From Aquatica leii (taxonomy: Eukaryota; Arthropoda; Insecta; Coleoptera; Lampyridae): a stretch of 64,000 bases of DNA. The stretch is from assembly GCA_035610365.1 (NCBI GenBank), contig CM069433.1:171694882-171758881 (forward strand), given 5' to 3'. Below the pieces are notes generated by a model. That model had not been told where the DNA came from, ran no database searches, and saw nothing but the letters and a program-made list of their open reading frames with translations. Positions within the stretch are counted from its first letter, which is position 1, and each line of letters starts with the position of its first letter. This document shows, piece by piece, positions 48,100-59,839 of the stretch. The translations under genes were made by a program, and so were the position numbers.

Positions 48100-49215
48100 T
48101 ACAGCCAATCAAGGAAGAAAACTAGGAAACAAGGAACGAACTAAATAGATATTCATCAATAAGTGAATCAATAATTGAACAGTTTTACGAATAGAGAAAC
48201 TCTACTAATTTTCACTCCTTTATTCTGAATTCGATTCTTTCGAAATTACACGGAAATGCAAAATTATTAGTAAACATTCAAAACGTTTCTACATCGAGTG
48301 AATTGAAAACAGTTTTATCAATTGTTTTGCATATCAAAAAGACGAATATTGTTTTAACAGAGATCTAGTAATGCTAAGACACAATGCAAATAAAAAACCA
48401 CAACAGTTTTTTGACATTTATTTTATTGTGTATTTGTGTAGACGTACATCAAAGGAGTAAAAATGCTAAAAATTTAAAAAGGGAATTATATCGAGACCTG
48501 ACGTTAAAAACTTTTTTAGCAGGATTAAAAAAACTTTTAGACACCACTATTCGTTGTATTAAACCCCAAAATCTAAGTGAAACTCTCCAATACGTAATAA
48601 GAGAAGACAACATTCACTAATTCCAGAACTTTTCTAACAAAAATTATTCCAAACCACAAATACAAACAAATCTAAGGATACCACAAACCACAAGTTTTGT
48701 GCAAACATTAAATTTTGCAGGAAATTCATCGTTTAACTGTAAAAATTCAAACAATCAGTTTAGACAGAATTCATTTCTTTCGCAACCTATAAATATTCAA
48801 CAGAGACCAATCATTCGACCGCAATCTTTTTTTTACAAACGCACAAGTATTTAAACAACCTCAATCAAGGAATTTTTTTAAACCAAATCTCCATAGGAAT
48901 TTTCCAAGGCCAACACCCATGAGCACATCAACTCGCAACACGAACTTTGCACATTTTAGCCCATCAACGTTTAATCAAAACCAAAATTTTCAACCTACAC
49001 CAATGAGTATATCTACCAGAAATTCTTATCTTCTAAAGCCTAACTCTAAACAATTGTTTAATACCGAAGTTGACAATAACCCTTATAATGAAAACGGTTA
49101 TTGCGACTATCAACATGACGGACAACCCAAAAATGACGAATGTACTAACTGTGACGATCATACCCAAGTTTATCAAGACAAGTCCGATTATGAACAAAAT
49201 GACGAAAACCTTTAG
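48100..49215 (+). pseudogene. Errantivirus Gag, broken
   Basis: Gag forms the virus-like particle. The first part (48100-48380) is readable only in fragments (HGNAKLLVNIQNVS). The C-terminal capsid region is open at 48435-48620 (LTLKTFLAGLKKLLDTTIRC, ending in a short LSETLQ...IREDNIH stretch), and a low-complexity tail with PTPMSTSTR and PTPMSISTR words spans 48900-49215, ending in an acidic Asn/Asp-rich stretch. The pieces are separated by stops near 48620-48660 and at least one frameshift. No zinc knuckle is seen, as is usual for this group. Confidence 0.75.
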
Positions 49216-52200
49216 GAAACGCCTCCACCAAACCTGAACATAACTTAAAAATTTTGATCGATTCCAGATCAACAAAATCGTTTATTGACCCAGAAATTGC
49301 GTTAAGATATTTTCGAAATCTTATAAAAACAATCCAGTTATAGTTTCAACCGTACTAGCTTCAGAAATATTTCAATCAAAAACCAGATTTTTAAATTCTA
49401 TTTGTTTAAATTTCATAACTCATTTAATAGGATTAGACAATTTAAAATTTTTAAAAGCAAATTTAGACTTTTAAAGCGGTTATCTAATGACACCACATAG
49501 TATAACAAAACTCTTATTTCATTCTACTCAAAAGGAACTGAACTTAATTACAGTAGCTCTTAGAATGCAACAAGTTATTAAAATTAAATCTTCAATTAAA
49601 GAAGGTAAAATTATCGTTTACCATCAAAAAATTCATAATTGCGAAATACTCGAATGTCTCACTATTTCAAAAAATGGAGAATTTTTAACTACGATTTTAA
49701 ACATAACTTTTAATCCGATTACATTAGATTTTTCGCAATCCATACTTGTAGAAAATTTTAATAGAACGGAAATTGAAAACTTTGACCTCAATCACATCAA
49801 AACTAATTGTTTCAACAACTTAAATATTAACAAAATCAGAACAAATCCCTTAAACCAAGGGAAAAACCCAGCAATCATGAGCATCTGCAAAGAATATTCT
49901 GACATTTTCTACCAAGAAAATATGCTACTCACTTTTACAAATAAAATAAAACATCAAATCAGAACGACTGGCGAAGTCCCTACTTATACGAGACCATACC
50001 AATACCCTTTCATTTACAAAAACGAAGTCTAAAATCAAATTAAAAAAATTTTAGATTCAAAAATTATCAGACCCAGTACCTCACCTTGGTCTTCGTTTAT
50101 TTGGGTAGTTAAAAAAAAACTAGACGCATCTGGACAACAAAAATGGCGCGTAGTCATAGACTATCAACAGTTAAACTCAAAACCCATTAATGACAAGTAT
50201 CCTTTACCTAACATTACAGACTTACTAGACAAATTAGAAAAATGTCAATATTTTACAACTAGATCTAGCTAGTGGATTTCACCAAATTGAGATAAACGAA
50301 GTAGATGTAGAAAAAACTCCATTTACAAAAGAAAATAGACACTGGGAATTCTTACCAACGCCCTTTGGACTGAAAGGTGTTCCTGCTACTTTCCAAAGAG
50401 TTATGAATAACATCCTTCGTGGTATACAAAACGAACAATGTCTGACGACATTATCATTTTCTTAACATCCCTTCAAGAACACATCGACCGACTTAAAACG
50501 TTTTTCAAAGACTTCGAGAATCAAATTTCAAAATCCAACTAAAAAAATCCGAAAGAAGAAGCTTACTTTGGTCACATAGCGACACCAGAAGGAGCAAGAA
50601 AGATTTACCCAATTCCAAAAACAACTAAACAAATTAAAGGATTTTTAGGATTATCAGATTACTATAGACGATCAAGAATTTCTAACATGTTTTAAAACTT
50701 GTAAAAATTTGCTTATAAATGAAGCAATCCTTCAACACTCAGACATTTCCAAATCATATAACCTGACCACCGCCGCGAGCAATTTTGCCATTGAAGCAGT
50801 TTTATCTCAAGGCCCCATTGGGCAACATCTACCCATCCTGACTCTAAACGATTCCGAAGAAAATTATTCAGTGATAGAATAGGAACATTTAGCAATAGTT
50901 TGGGTAGTTAAGTATTTTAGACCTTATTTGTTTGGCCGAAAATTTTAATATCATAACTGATCACAAACCACTAAGTATCTTTTTCCCTTAAGAATGAAAA
51001 TAGTAAATTTACTCGATGGAAACTAAAACTAGCTGAATACACATACGACATTATATACAAAAAAGGAAAATCAATCACCAACGCCGACAATTTCTCGAGA
51101 ATTGAAATTCATACTAAAGTAACTAATGTTTGGGAACGAGTAAATATAACGTTTTAAAAGACACTAAGCATTATAACAACTAACAAACTCACTTACTCCC
51201 TAATAGCCCAACTCGCACTAATTATTGAAAAAAATCAAAACAATAATAACCTAATTGATGACGATCAAACCATATATTCCAACGCAGCATCAAATCCTAA
51301 TTTTGAGATTCCAGTCATACCTACAGCTGTTAATTACGGTCAAAATCAAATCATCATAAACTTAGTTCTACATTCTCCAGCCAACCCTAAAACGATGATT
51401 CTTTTTGAAAAACGAAAACGCATAAGCATTCAATTATCATAGAATAATCCCGAAAAGAATGTCATTAATTTCATTAAAAACTATATCATTCCTAATACCC
51501 AGTATCATATATATTTTAAAACCCATATTTATATAAACCGTTTTCGGCAATTATTCAAAAATACTTCACAAATTCTTCGTTACAATTTAAAAGATGCACT
51601 AAAAACTTATTGATGTCAGTAAGAAAAATGACTTAAAAGAAATAATTCAAACTTATCATGAAAATAAAACTAATCATAAGGGAATCGACGATAAGTACTT
51701 TTGGGCTTTTATGAAAAAATCTATTTAAACGTACATAAATGATTCTAAAACATGTCAACAAAGAAAATATGAACGGAACCCTGTTAACATTAAAATGAAT
51801 ATAACCCCTACTACGGTAAAATCTTTCGAAATTGTAGAAGTAGACGCTTTTACTCTGGAACAAAATAAATTTTGACAATCATTGATAGCTTTTCCAAGTA
51901 TGCCTAAGCATACCATCTAAATTTCCTCTCCAGTACAGAAATAATAAATAATTTAATAAATTTTTTTTCTCAGCATGGTGTACCAAAACAAATTACTGCT
52001 GATAACGGTACAGTATTTAAAAACTTTGTAATATCAGAACTTCTAGGATTACATAAAATCAAAATACACTTTTGCTGTCCAAATCATCTTCAATCTCACG
52101 GCATTATTGAGCGATTTTATTCAACAATTCTAGAACACGTACAGTTGCTTAACACAAAAGGATTTCTTAAAACTCGAATTTCAACAAAATAAGTCAAGCT

Positions 52201-52500
52201 ATTCTTGCTAAAACCTATTTATATAATTAATGGCTACATTAGCAGTGACGATCCCTTTGATTTAGAAATTGATAAAATTCTTAGAAACGACTACATTAAT
52301 AGCCATAAAGAACGGTTTAAATGATCTAAATTACTTTATTCCAAAATTAATGAGGATATTAGTAAAGAAAAAACGTACTGAAAATGTAAACACCAATCGT
52401 GACAATCCTGACATCTTTCAAACAGACCAAACCGCATATGTAAAAAATCACAAACGACCAAAACAATCAAATAAATCTCACAAATCCACAGAATGACAAG
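49216..52500 (+). pseudogene. Errantivirus Pol (protease, RT, RNase H, integrase), broken
   Basis: Protease: ILIDSRSTKSFID at 49251, with the active-site D-S/T-G changed to D-S-R (49260-49268). RT: an open part at 49487-50032, then a stop at 50030-50032. The LDLASGFHQ block at 50259 follows a frameshift, and the catalytic Y-x-D-D is reduced to SDD at 50441-50449 by a small deletion. RNase H remnants lie at 50740-51110 with a stop at 50880. Integrase: zinc-binding H...H at about 51651 with one Cys lost (CQQR), catalytic Asp at 51842, Asp at 52001 and Glu at 52109, a spacing of 35 residues between the last two (D,D35E). The C-terminal tail is 52269-52496. Many stops and indels; the enzyme set cannot be produced from this copy. 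Confidence 0.85.
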
Positions 52501-53729
52501 CAGTAAATCCCTAAAATAAAACTGTTTCTACCAAGACCTAAGAGAAAATCCACATGGATAATATCAGACGCCCTCTCAAAAATCTTTCAATTTTGATAAT
52601 TAAACTATAAAATTAATACTCGGCATCTTCATCAAGTAATTCATTTTTGTGATCTTCAACATATAATTTTAGAAATAAACCAACTAAAAACACATTCGAA
52701 CAAACTAGTGACTCTTGTAAATAAAAACCAAAACTATTTAAACAATAGGAGAGAAGAATAAATAACACTACAAAAGTAATAATACCGAATATATATATTT
52801 ATTATATCACAGAAGTTGAAGTAAGCATAGAAATGTAAATTCTTGACAAAATTTATACGTAGGTCGATTAAATTAGAAGTTGCGCCGAGTGGCGAGCAAC
52901 ACACCGTACAACAAACTGCCCTTGTCGGATTAAATAGTTACATACACATAGCGTCTGAATTTATAAGTACATATATTTAAATTGTAGACAAACCAAACAA
53001 ATTAAGCCTTCGAGATTCGATATGCACAACTGATAAATTCGCAAAGCACAAAAATACAATTAATTGTGTTTAAGTTAACATGCGGTACGGTCCTAACGAC
53101 CTAGTCCCCGAAATACAAATCAAAAAAATTGAAAGTAGCAATACTTACAGGTAGGTTTTACCTTAGTCGGACATTAGCTAATCTCCGTACTTGATGTACC
53201 TAAAAGTAATATTAAACTCAGATCGAATCGAGCATATACGTTTAACACAAACAAGAAGGTTTATTTAGCATCCAATTATTACGAACGCAACTACGCAGTG
53301 TTTGTCTTTGACTTAAGCAATTAAATTTTTCATGTGTGTCTTTGCAAAAGAAAGGATTGTCCTGGCGGTTCTCAACCTTTGACGGTGGATATGATAAGGA
53401 CGTATCAATACTTCGACGTCATGGAATATTTCGAACACGGCCACCTGTTAGTTATCTTGGATGATAACGCAGAACAATTGGTGGCTACCAACATCCGCCT
53501 GTTTCAACCTTCCACAAATAATCGCATCTTAAACTAGCAGCGTGACACAATCTAACGGTGAAGGTTAACCCGGGCGTAAAAGTAACAAACTCGCCAAATG
53601 ATCTAATGCAAATGAAGTGCGGGAATGCTGTCCAAAATGTGACAGTCTCGGCGCAAGAGCAGAGAGGTCCTGACAAATTTCATACTAACGAGAAATTTTC
53701 CATACTCGCGAATTGAATTACTAATTTCT
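52501..53729 (+). other. Region between pol and the env-position ORF; one unassigned ORF
   Basis: About 1.2 kb where errantiviruses place splice signals and the start of env. The only sizeable ORF is 53334-53537 (67 codons, starting CLCKRKDCPGG). It has three Cys near its N-terminus and an acidic mid-part, and is less AT-rich than its surroundings. I do not recognise it. A different frame stays open from about 53546 to 53710, so a longer reading frame may have been broken by a shift near 53540. Confidence 0.35.
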
Positions 53730-54377
53730 TTGTTTAACGTTACACTTATAAAAATAGATAGCTATTTAGTTGATAACAAAATTAGATTCATAACATATCC
53801 ATTTGAATTAAACTTATTTCATTTATACTCAGTACCAATTCCTGATAAAAGTCTGTTTAAGATAATCATACCAAAAAATAAATTTCTGGTCAGAAATGAA
53901 TTGTACTTTGCATATACAAACAATTATTGTACGAAAATTTTCTCACAACTATACTTCCGCGATGGCGTGAAACTGCGAGGAATCCAAAATGAAGATTTAT
54001 GTGAAATCCAAATTTTAAATATGAAAAAATACTTCAAGCTGTCAACAAACAAGCAATATCAACAAAAAGAAGAAATTACAACACTCAGAGAAACATATTT
54101 CCTCAAAATACCAATTAGCTGCCAAATCGAAGCACTGTTCCGAATAATCGAAAACAAGGAACGTTTAACAAGCCCAGGACAACCATTTCTACTGCCAAAA
54201 TTACAAACCTACAAAAAAAGGCAAACAGAAGAAAAAATTAATATTAAATTAGAAGAAATTCCTTTAAATGAATTACAAGAAATTAAGAATAAGATCAATC
54301 AAAGTCAACCAAAATTATCGACTTCAACAATGCAATATGTATTATTTTTATCGCTTACATCGCCTTCAAGATCCTGA
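53730..54377 (+). pseudogene. Errantivirus env-position ORF, C-terminal part only
   Basis: A 215-codon open frame directly upstream of the 3' LTR, in the place of errantivirus env. Its composition (hydrophobic stretches near the start, scattered Cys, and a final hydrophobic segment around QYVLFLSLTS) would fit the membrane-proximal part of a glycoprotein. No signal peptide or cleavage site is present at its start, so it is a remnant or a shifted piece. Assignment is by position and general character, not by a specific motif. Confidence 0.5.
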
Positions 54378-54477
54378 AACCAAAATTTTGTGAAAAAAGG
54401 AAACCGCCTAAAAGTGATTCAACTGTAGAACTTTTAAGTGTTAAAATCTCACGCTAACACGATGGGTTTAAATCTTC

Positions 54478-54486
54478 GACGGGAGG
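54478..54486 (+). promoter_or_regulatory. Polypurine tract
   Basis: GACGGGAGG immediately precedes the 3' LTR; the purine run is short. Confidence 0.6.
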
Positions 54487-54697
54487 AATTATCTTACGAG
54501 AAATTGTAAAGTGCTGACTATAAAATGTAATCATTATATGTATATGAGACCTTGTACACTTTGCACAAATAGTTGTAATTGTATTTTTAAGCATTCAGCA
54601 TTAGAATTTGTAGCAAATAAACATTTTTATTGTAATAATAATAATAATAAAATAAATTGCTTTTAAAAAACCGATTTGGATTAATCGAAACTTAATT
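54487..54697 (+). repeat. 3' LTR (211 bp)
   Basis: Begins AATTATCTTACGAGAAATTG and ends CGAAACTTAATT. It contains an extra segment at about 54512-54550 compared with the 5' LTR and an (AAT)n run near 54635. AATAAA signals are present. Confidence 0.9.
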
Positions 54698-54701
54698 CAC
54701 G

Positions 54702-55084
54702 CATACAAGTATTAAGACTTGCATGTAGAGCTTTTGACTCGCATGCAAATTCGAATATGCATGATGCAAAACTGAATGTACATTCAGTTATAGACACAAC
54801 TTAAATGGAATCAGTTTGCGTTTGACTTTTAAAGCAAGTGCAGATTTAAAACTGTGTGTATTGTGGTTCAAGAGTTCGCGCCAAGTGCAACGTTCAAAAA
54901 TGTCGAAAAGACAGGAGAATGTTAAAAGAATTTATTCAGCTGTATAAACAAAACCGTTGTATATGGAAAATTAAATAAAAAGATTATTTGAGTAAGTTAA
55001 TGAAAGAAGAGACACACTATTTTAATAGCGAAATTAAAAGAACTTCATAAAGACGTCTTAAAGCAAGACGTAATTAAGAAAAAC
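54702..55084. other. No recognisable feature
   Basis: Short stretch between the provirus and the Tc1 relic; nothing assignable. Confidence 0.3.
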
Positions 55085-55648
55085 TAAATTGTTTGTCAAG
55101 TTGTTTTCGAAAAACTTTAAGAAATGTATGCATTCCAAAGAATCTGGAGCTGGCAACAAAGAAGTGTAAGAAGGGCAAAACATTATAAGAAAGGCAAAGG
55201 AGACACTGTTTGTGTATCGGGAGGCATTTGTTATGATGGCCGTACCGACTGGTTATTTCGGGTAACATGAATTCAGAAGTATACTTGAATCAGGTGATCA
55301 ACAACATTGTGCTAGAGTTTCATGCTGCTGTGGGTCCTGGATTCTTTTTTTGGACGATAACGCTCATCCACGCCGATCCATGGCAGTTATGAATGCAATT
55401 GAAACCAATAGAATTCCTCATTTATCTTTACCTGCTCTATCGCTTGATTTAAATCCGATAGAGAATGCTTGGGATCAGTTCCAGAGAGCTTTGGATCATA
55501 ATCCCCAACCACAGAACAATTGACAAATTTGCTTCTACAACATTAGCAACAAATTCGGCAAGAAAACTTTAATGATCTCATAACCAGCTTGCAAAGACGT
55601 TGTCAAGCTGTCACTGAAGCCTACGGAGGACATACTCGTTATTGCTGA
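55085..55648 (+). pseudogene. Tc1-type transposase, C-terminal half, broken
   Basis: Readable blocks: GDTVCVSGGICYDGRTDWLF (about 55200-55260), NMNSEVYLNQVINNIV (about 55268), the second catalytic region DDNAHPRRS (about 55354), DLNPIENAWDQFQRAL (about 55448, with the catalytic Glu), and the terminal signature LQRRCQAVTEAYGGHTRYC ending in a TGA at 55646-55648. This is the DD34E Tc1 layout. The N-terminal DNA-binding half is missing, and several frameshifts separate the blocks. Confidence 0.8.
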
Positions 55649-58600
55649 AAAGGAAATTAAGAAAAAAATTGTGTTCAATTCCTTTTTTTTATATTAATTT
55701 AAAATTAAGGTACTAGTCACTTTCACTGAATTTTCATTTCATCTTGTCTTTTGTTTTCAATTTTTTTTTAATTTGTTAACTTTTTTATAATAAAAAACAA
55801 GCATTTAAAAAATAAATATCTTAAAATCGTCTTTGAACAAATAACAGTACAATTACAAGGCCAACTTTCAAGAATCGATAGATAATCTATAATAAAAAAT
55901 ATTTCTTGTGTTGTTACCATGTAAATTAATTAATTTTATTCGTGGCACATTTTATTAATTACTATTTAGTTGTACTACAATATATGTTTTGAATTGTAAA
56001 ATTATGTTTCTTTCAAGTTTTTTTTTTAATGTAAGTAAGTCTTTTTCAAGGAATAACTCAGTTATTATTATTTTTATTAATTACCCGGCCCTGATGGCGA
56101 GAGACCTAACCTTTTTTTACGAAATACAAAATGAACATATTTTTTACTTGTTTAGCATTGTTTCCAGCGTGACGGTTATAGCTAAGCTGTAAATCTGTAA
56201 ATGCTTTTTGCCGTTTATCTCTATTAACCACAGTATCATTAATCTCTTATGTAACCAAAATCTGGTAGCCAAAACACCAAAGGTATTTTTACTGCACTTC
56301 TTATTTTTAAAAGTTTACAGTTAAACATTTTTGTGAGAATTCGTATGAAGGAACATCAAGGATGTAGTCGTCTTAAACAATCTTCGAAGTCAACGGTGCC
56401 GTAGAACGTGCTAGAAGCGGGTCATCAAATTATGTTTCAAAATATTTTGGCGAATGTTTCTAGTTACTATCAGCAAAAAATTAAGGAAAATCACTGAACT
56501 AATTAAAAATCATTTTAATATTAATCGAGATTCTAGTTTTCCTTTACTGGAGATTTGGAAACCAGGTTTTTCGATCAGAGGCCAGTCTATAAAAGCGAGA
56601 CTTTACGGCTCAATCAATCAGTTTGTTCCGGGGTGTCCACTGCGACTTGTGACGAAAACTGAGCTTGTGTGATAATGACAACACGAAAATTATCGAGAAT
56701 GGAAAACTGTATTAGTTTAATTTTTATTTGCAACCTGTTCACATTCTGCTTAGTTTTGTTGTCAAATCTTTGCTTACACTGTTGTAGTAGCACGACACAT
56801 CATTTTTTATTGTAAAAACTAATAACATTAAGCAATTTAAAAAATGTATAACAAAATAAAGCAAAACAGTTTTGTTATAATTACGAGTATATAAAACTGT
56901 TTTTAAACTAACAGATATTTAAAAAATCTACAGGTAATAATCATAGTAGCTAACGCTATATAAAAAATATTACCAGCAAACTGAATTGATTGAACAAATT
57001 GATAAACAAAAGAATTAGGAACTTGATTCATTCAAATTAATTTAATGCTTAAAACAATTTAACGATAATTTATACTAAAACAATATTAGTCTCTTTCTCA
57101 ATTTACGGAATATATATTTACAATTTCTAATTATGTTACATAAATCATAATAAAACGTAACGATAAATCAATACCATTAAAAAAAATTATTTACTAGAAC
57201 GAAGTAAAACAACTTTGAGAAAAAGTTTTCCGAAAATTGAATTTTCTTGGAAAAAATGTAATAGAAAATCTATCTCGACTTATAAAAAGACGCTGTACTT
57301 TAACAAAACCTTAATTCAAAATCGAAATTTTTTATATAAAAATAAAATATAAAAGTTATTTGAGAACTTGTATAACTACAGTGAAAAATTATTATTATAG
57401 TACTTAAAAACATAAAGTTGACAAAAGAATTCAAATACAAACTTAGGTATAAAAACGTGTAAATTGCAACAAAAATTTTTTTACATTATTTTATCATAAA
57501 ATTTAAAAATATAAAATAAAATAGGTAAATTTAAAAAAATGTTGCTCATTCTGAGAATCCTTAAAAAATATTTTATGATAAAACCACACTTGCAAAGTGT
57601 ATTAGACAAGTAGTCGACTTGAATAAGCATAAAGAACCTACAATAAAAGTACTTTGGCCTAGATATTTAACACACGACATTTACGTGCAATGTCATTCAT
57701 TGTTCATCTAAAAAAAACTTTTTAATGTTATTAATAAAAATTTTACCTGATAAAAAAATTTAAAAAACAAAACAAAAATTTTTATTTTTGTTAAAATAAT
57801 TTCATCGGTTTGTTAAAGCTACTAATCAACATAAAATTGTAACAAATAAGAAATGATTACCGTTATTACATAGATGGCCTCAAGTCTTTCTACACTAAAA
57901 TCCATTTTTAACCAATACATTTTAGATACTTTTTGTCTAGTTCAGTAACTGCGTACAATTTTAATTTATTTTTATGTATTTTCTATTATTTACACAAACA
58001 ATTGTTTAAAGTTTACATTTGAAATTTTATTGGTTTTATTTTGTTATAAATTTAACATAAAGTAAAACTTAAGATGTTGAAAACGAGTTTGAATCTAAAA
58101 CATTTTCTTTATAAAATCGTTGTTTGTGTAGTGCCACTTATTCGTAAATTTAAGGTAAAAAATTCATACGGATATCACATAGATTTAGTCCAATACACTC
58201 TTGATCAGATAAAGATTTATTTTTCAAAGTTTTAAGAAATTTATATGTATATAGTTTACCGTTATTTGATAATACCTTATTAGTATCATCAATTAATTCT
58301 AAAGACAGACTTGATACAATAAAAACCAATATACAGTACACACAAACGTGTACAAAAAACTGAAATACAGCAGATTAAAAAAGTTTAACGTATACATAAG
58401 CATTCGACCTAATATTGAATAAATAATAAATAATAGTGTAACAGGTATAATTGTTTGTAATAATTAGATGTAATTACGGACCTGGTTGTTCGTTATCAGA
58501 AAACGTAATATAAAATGATTGAAACTGTTGGAATTCAAGTTTACTATTAAGTATTAGGTTTCACCTTGAAAAAATGTAGATCCAGAAACAATTAAGAATT

Positions 58601-58865
58601 AATGTTTTTTGCCACTATCTTCATTGTGTGATTAAGGAAATAACGTACTATTCTTTAAATATACAAACATTGATTCCTATTTAGGGACGGAATCAAGTGA
58701 CTTAAGCCTAGTGAAATGCGCACGTAAATATCAAGCAAGCAGTGGTGATCAATCCAATTTTGAAAAGCAAACAGTATAAACAAAACGAAAATGAATGATT
58801 ATTTTAATAAAATGTAGTAGATAGTAGTTAAACCAATCTACAATATTCCAAACAAACGTATGTTT
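55649..58865. other. Gene-free stretch with one promoter-like segment
   Basis: No coding sequence is supportable. Around 56580-56680 there is TCTATAAAAGCGAGACTT, then ATCAATCAGTTTGTTCCGG: a TATA box with a TCAGT-type initiator about 30 bp downstream. This is the arrangement of an insect core promoter and could be a solo LTR fragment. Confidence 0.4.
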
Positions 58866-59115
58866 ATGTCTTTTGTAACGGTTAAATTTTAATTTGCAAT
58901 TGTTTTCGACTGACGTATAGCCAACTTTGCCACCGCCACTGTATGAATACCTGACCTTGAGAAATTTGGTTGATTTTTATAGCGCAAGTTGTAATTCATT
59001 TTCCAAAGACATTTCCGGCCACTTTTGATTTTTATCACGTCCGGTAAGGTGTGTGTGTCGGTGTTAAAACGCAAAAGGATTGCAAAATCTGAAACCAATC
59101 TCTTGGATGTTCTTT
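58866..59115. repeat. Dispersed repeat, copy 2 (partner at 8348-8665)
   Basis: Same orientation and landmarks as copy 1. Here a minus-strand frame of 69 codons (58889-59098) stays open but does not match the best frame in copy 1, so it is probably not a real gene. Confidence 0.7.
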
Positions 59116-59753
59116 GTTATGTGCGCTTAGTAAATGGTTATCTTTGCTTCGTTTACAAGATTATCACTTAACTTTCATAAACTTCAATATTATTACGTAA
59201 CCTTCATAAATTTCAATGTTACTATTTAAATTTCATTAATTTTAATATTATAATAAATATAAAGAGATTGGAGGTACGCGTCGAAGTTTGATGTGATGTT
59301 ACCGGATGATACATCCCATGTACATATCCGACTCGCGAACTTGACGCCAAGGCCACCGGCGGATTATAATCAAATTAATTACGCGGACGTATCTAACTAT
59401 TGCTACCATTGGTGAATTGCGGCAGTATATTAAAATATCTGCTTTCAGGGTCTACTTTAGACTTGTTTTGTATTTTCTGTATTTGTGTCATAAGTATAAC
59501 GATATCAATGGCGTAGCCACAGGATTAGTAAACATTTTGTAACGACGATTCGACTCCTATTTTCCTTCGTGAGGGTCGGTTGTCGTAGATAAACGATACA
59601 ACAAAAAAAAGAAATCAGAAATTAATAAACAAAACTGTCATTTTCTTATTTGGAACAAGTGTTTTATTTCTTAATGTACTTTGGAGATTGCTGGTTTGTG
59701 ATTTTCTTTTTTCTAGTTTAATCGTTCAGTACATTACTCATCCGTAAGAAAAG

Positions 59754-59839
59754 GTGGCGCAAAAGGACATTGGTTTATCGGAAGATTACTTTTTTTCTAA
59801 TCATCCGACCCACGACCATCTGCGGGAAGCTAGCCAAAC
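59754..59839 (+). other. Candidate coding exon of a host gene (weak)
   Basis: An open stretch (VAQKDIGLSEDYFFSNHPTH...) ends in a consensus splice donor (AACG|GTAAGT at 59839/59840). A good acceptor (TTTTTTTGTTGCAG|AAACAA) lies near 60390 and joins in frame to K-Q-R followed by a TAA, then AATAAA-type signals near 60587. It would be the last two exons of a plus-strand gene. Against it, an in-frame TAA lies four codons upstream (59742), so the 5' border must be a non-canonical AAAAG acceptor, and I do not recognise the protein. Confidence 0.3.

Larger units (their letters stand above)
47704..54697 (+). mobile_element. Errantivirus-type endogenous LTR retroelement, structurally complete, genes broken
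   Basis: Two LTRs (47704-47877 and 54487-54697) flank gag, pol and an env-position ORF in the usual order. CACG flanks both ends (47700-47703 and 54698-54701), a 4-bp target duplication. A tRNA-Ser-type primer-binding site follows the 5' LTR and a short purine tract precedes the 3' LTR. LTRs starting AATTAT and ending TTAATT, the tRNA-Ser priming and a third ORF all fit the 17.6/297/ZAM group of insect errantiviruses. Stops and indels in every gene make this copy non-functional by itself. Confidence 0.9.

Noticed and set aside
58889..59098. 69-codon minus-strand ORF as a conserved gene
   Set aside because: The partner repeat at 8348-8665 does not keep this frame open.
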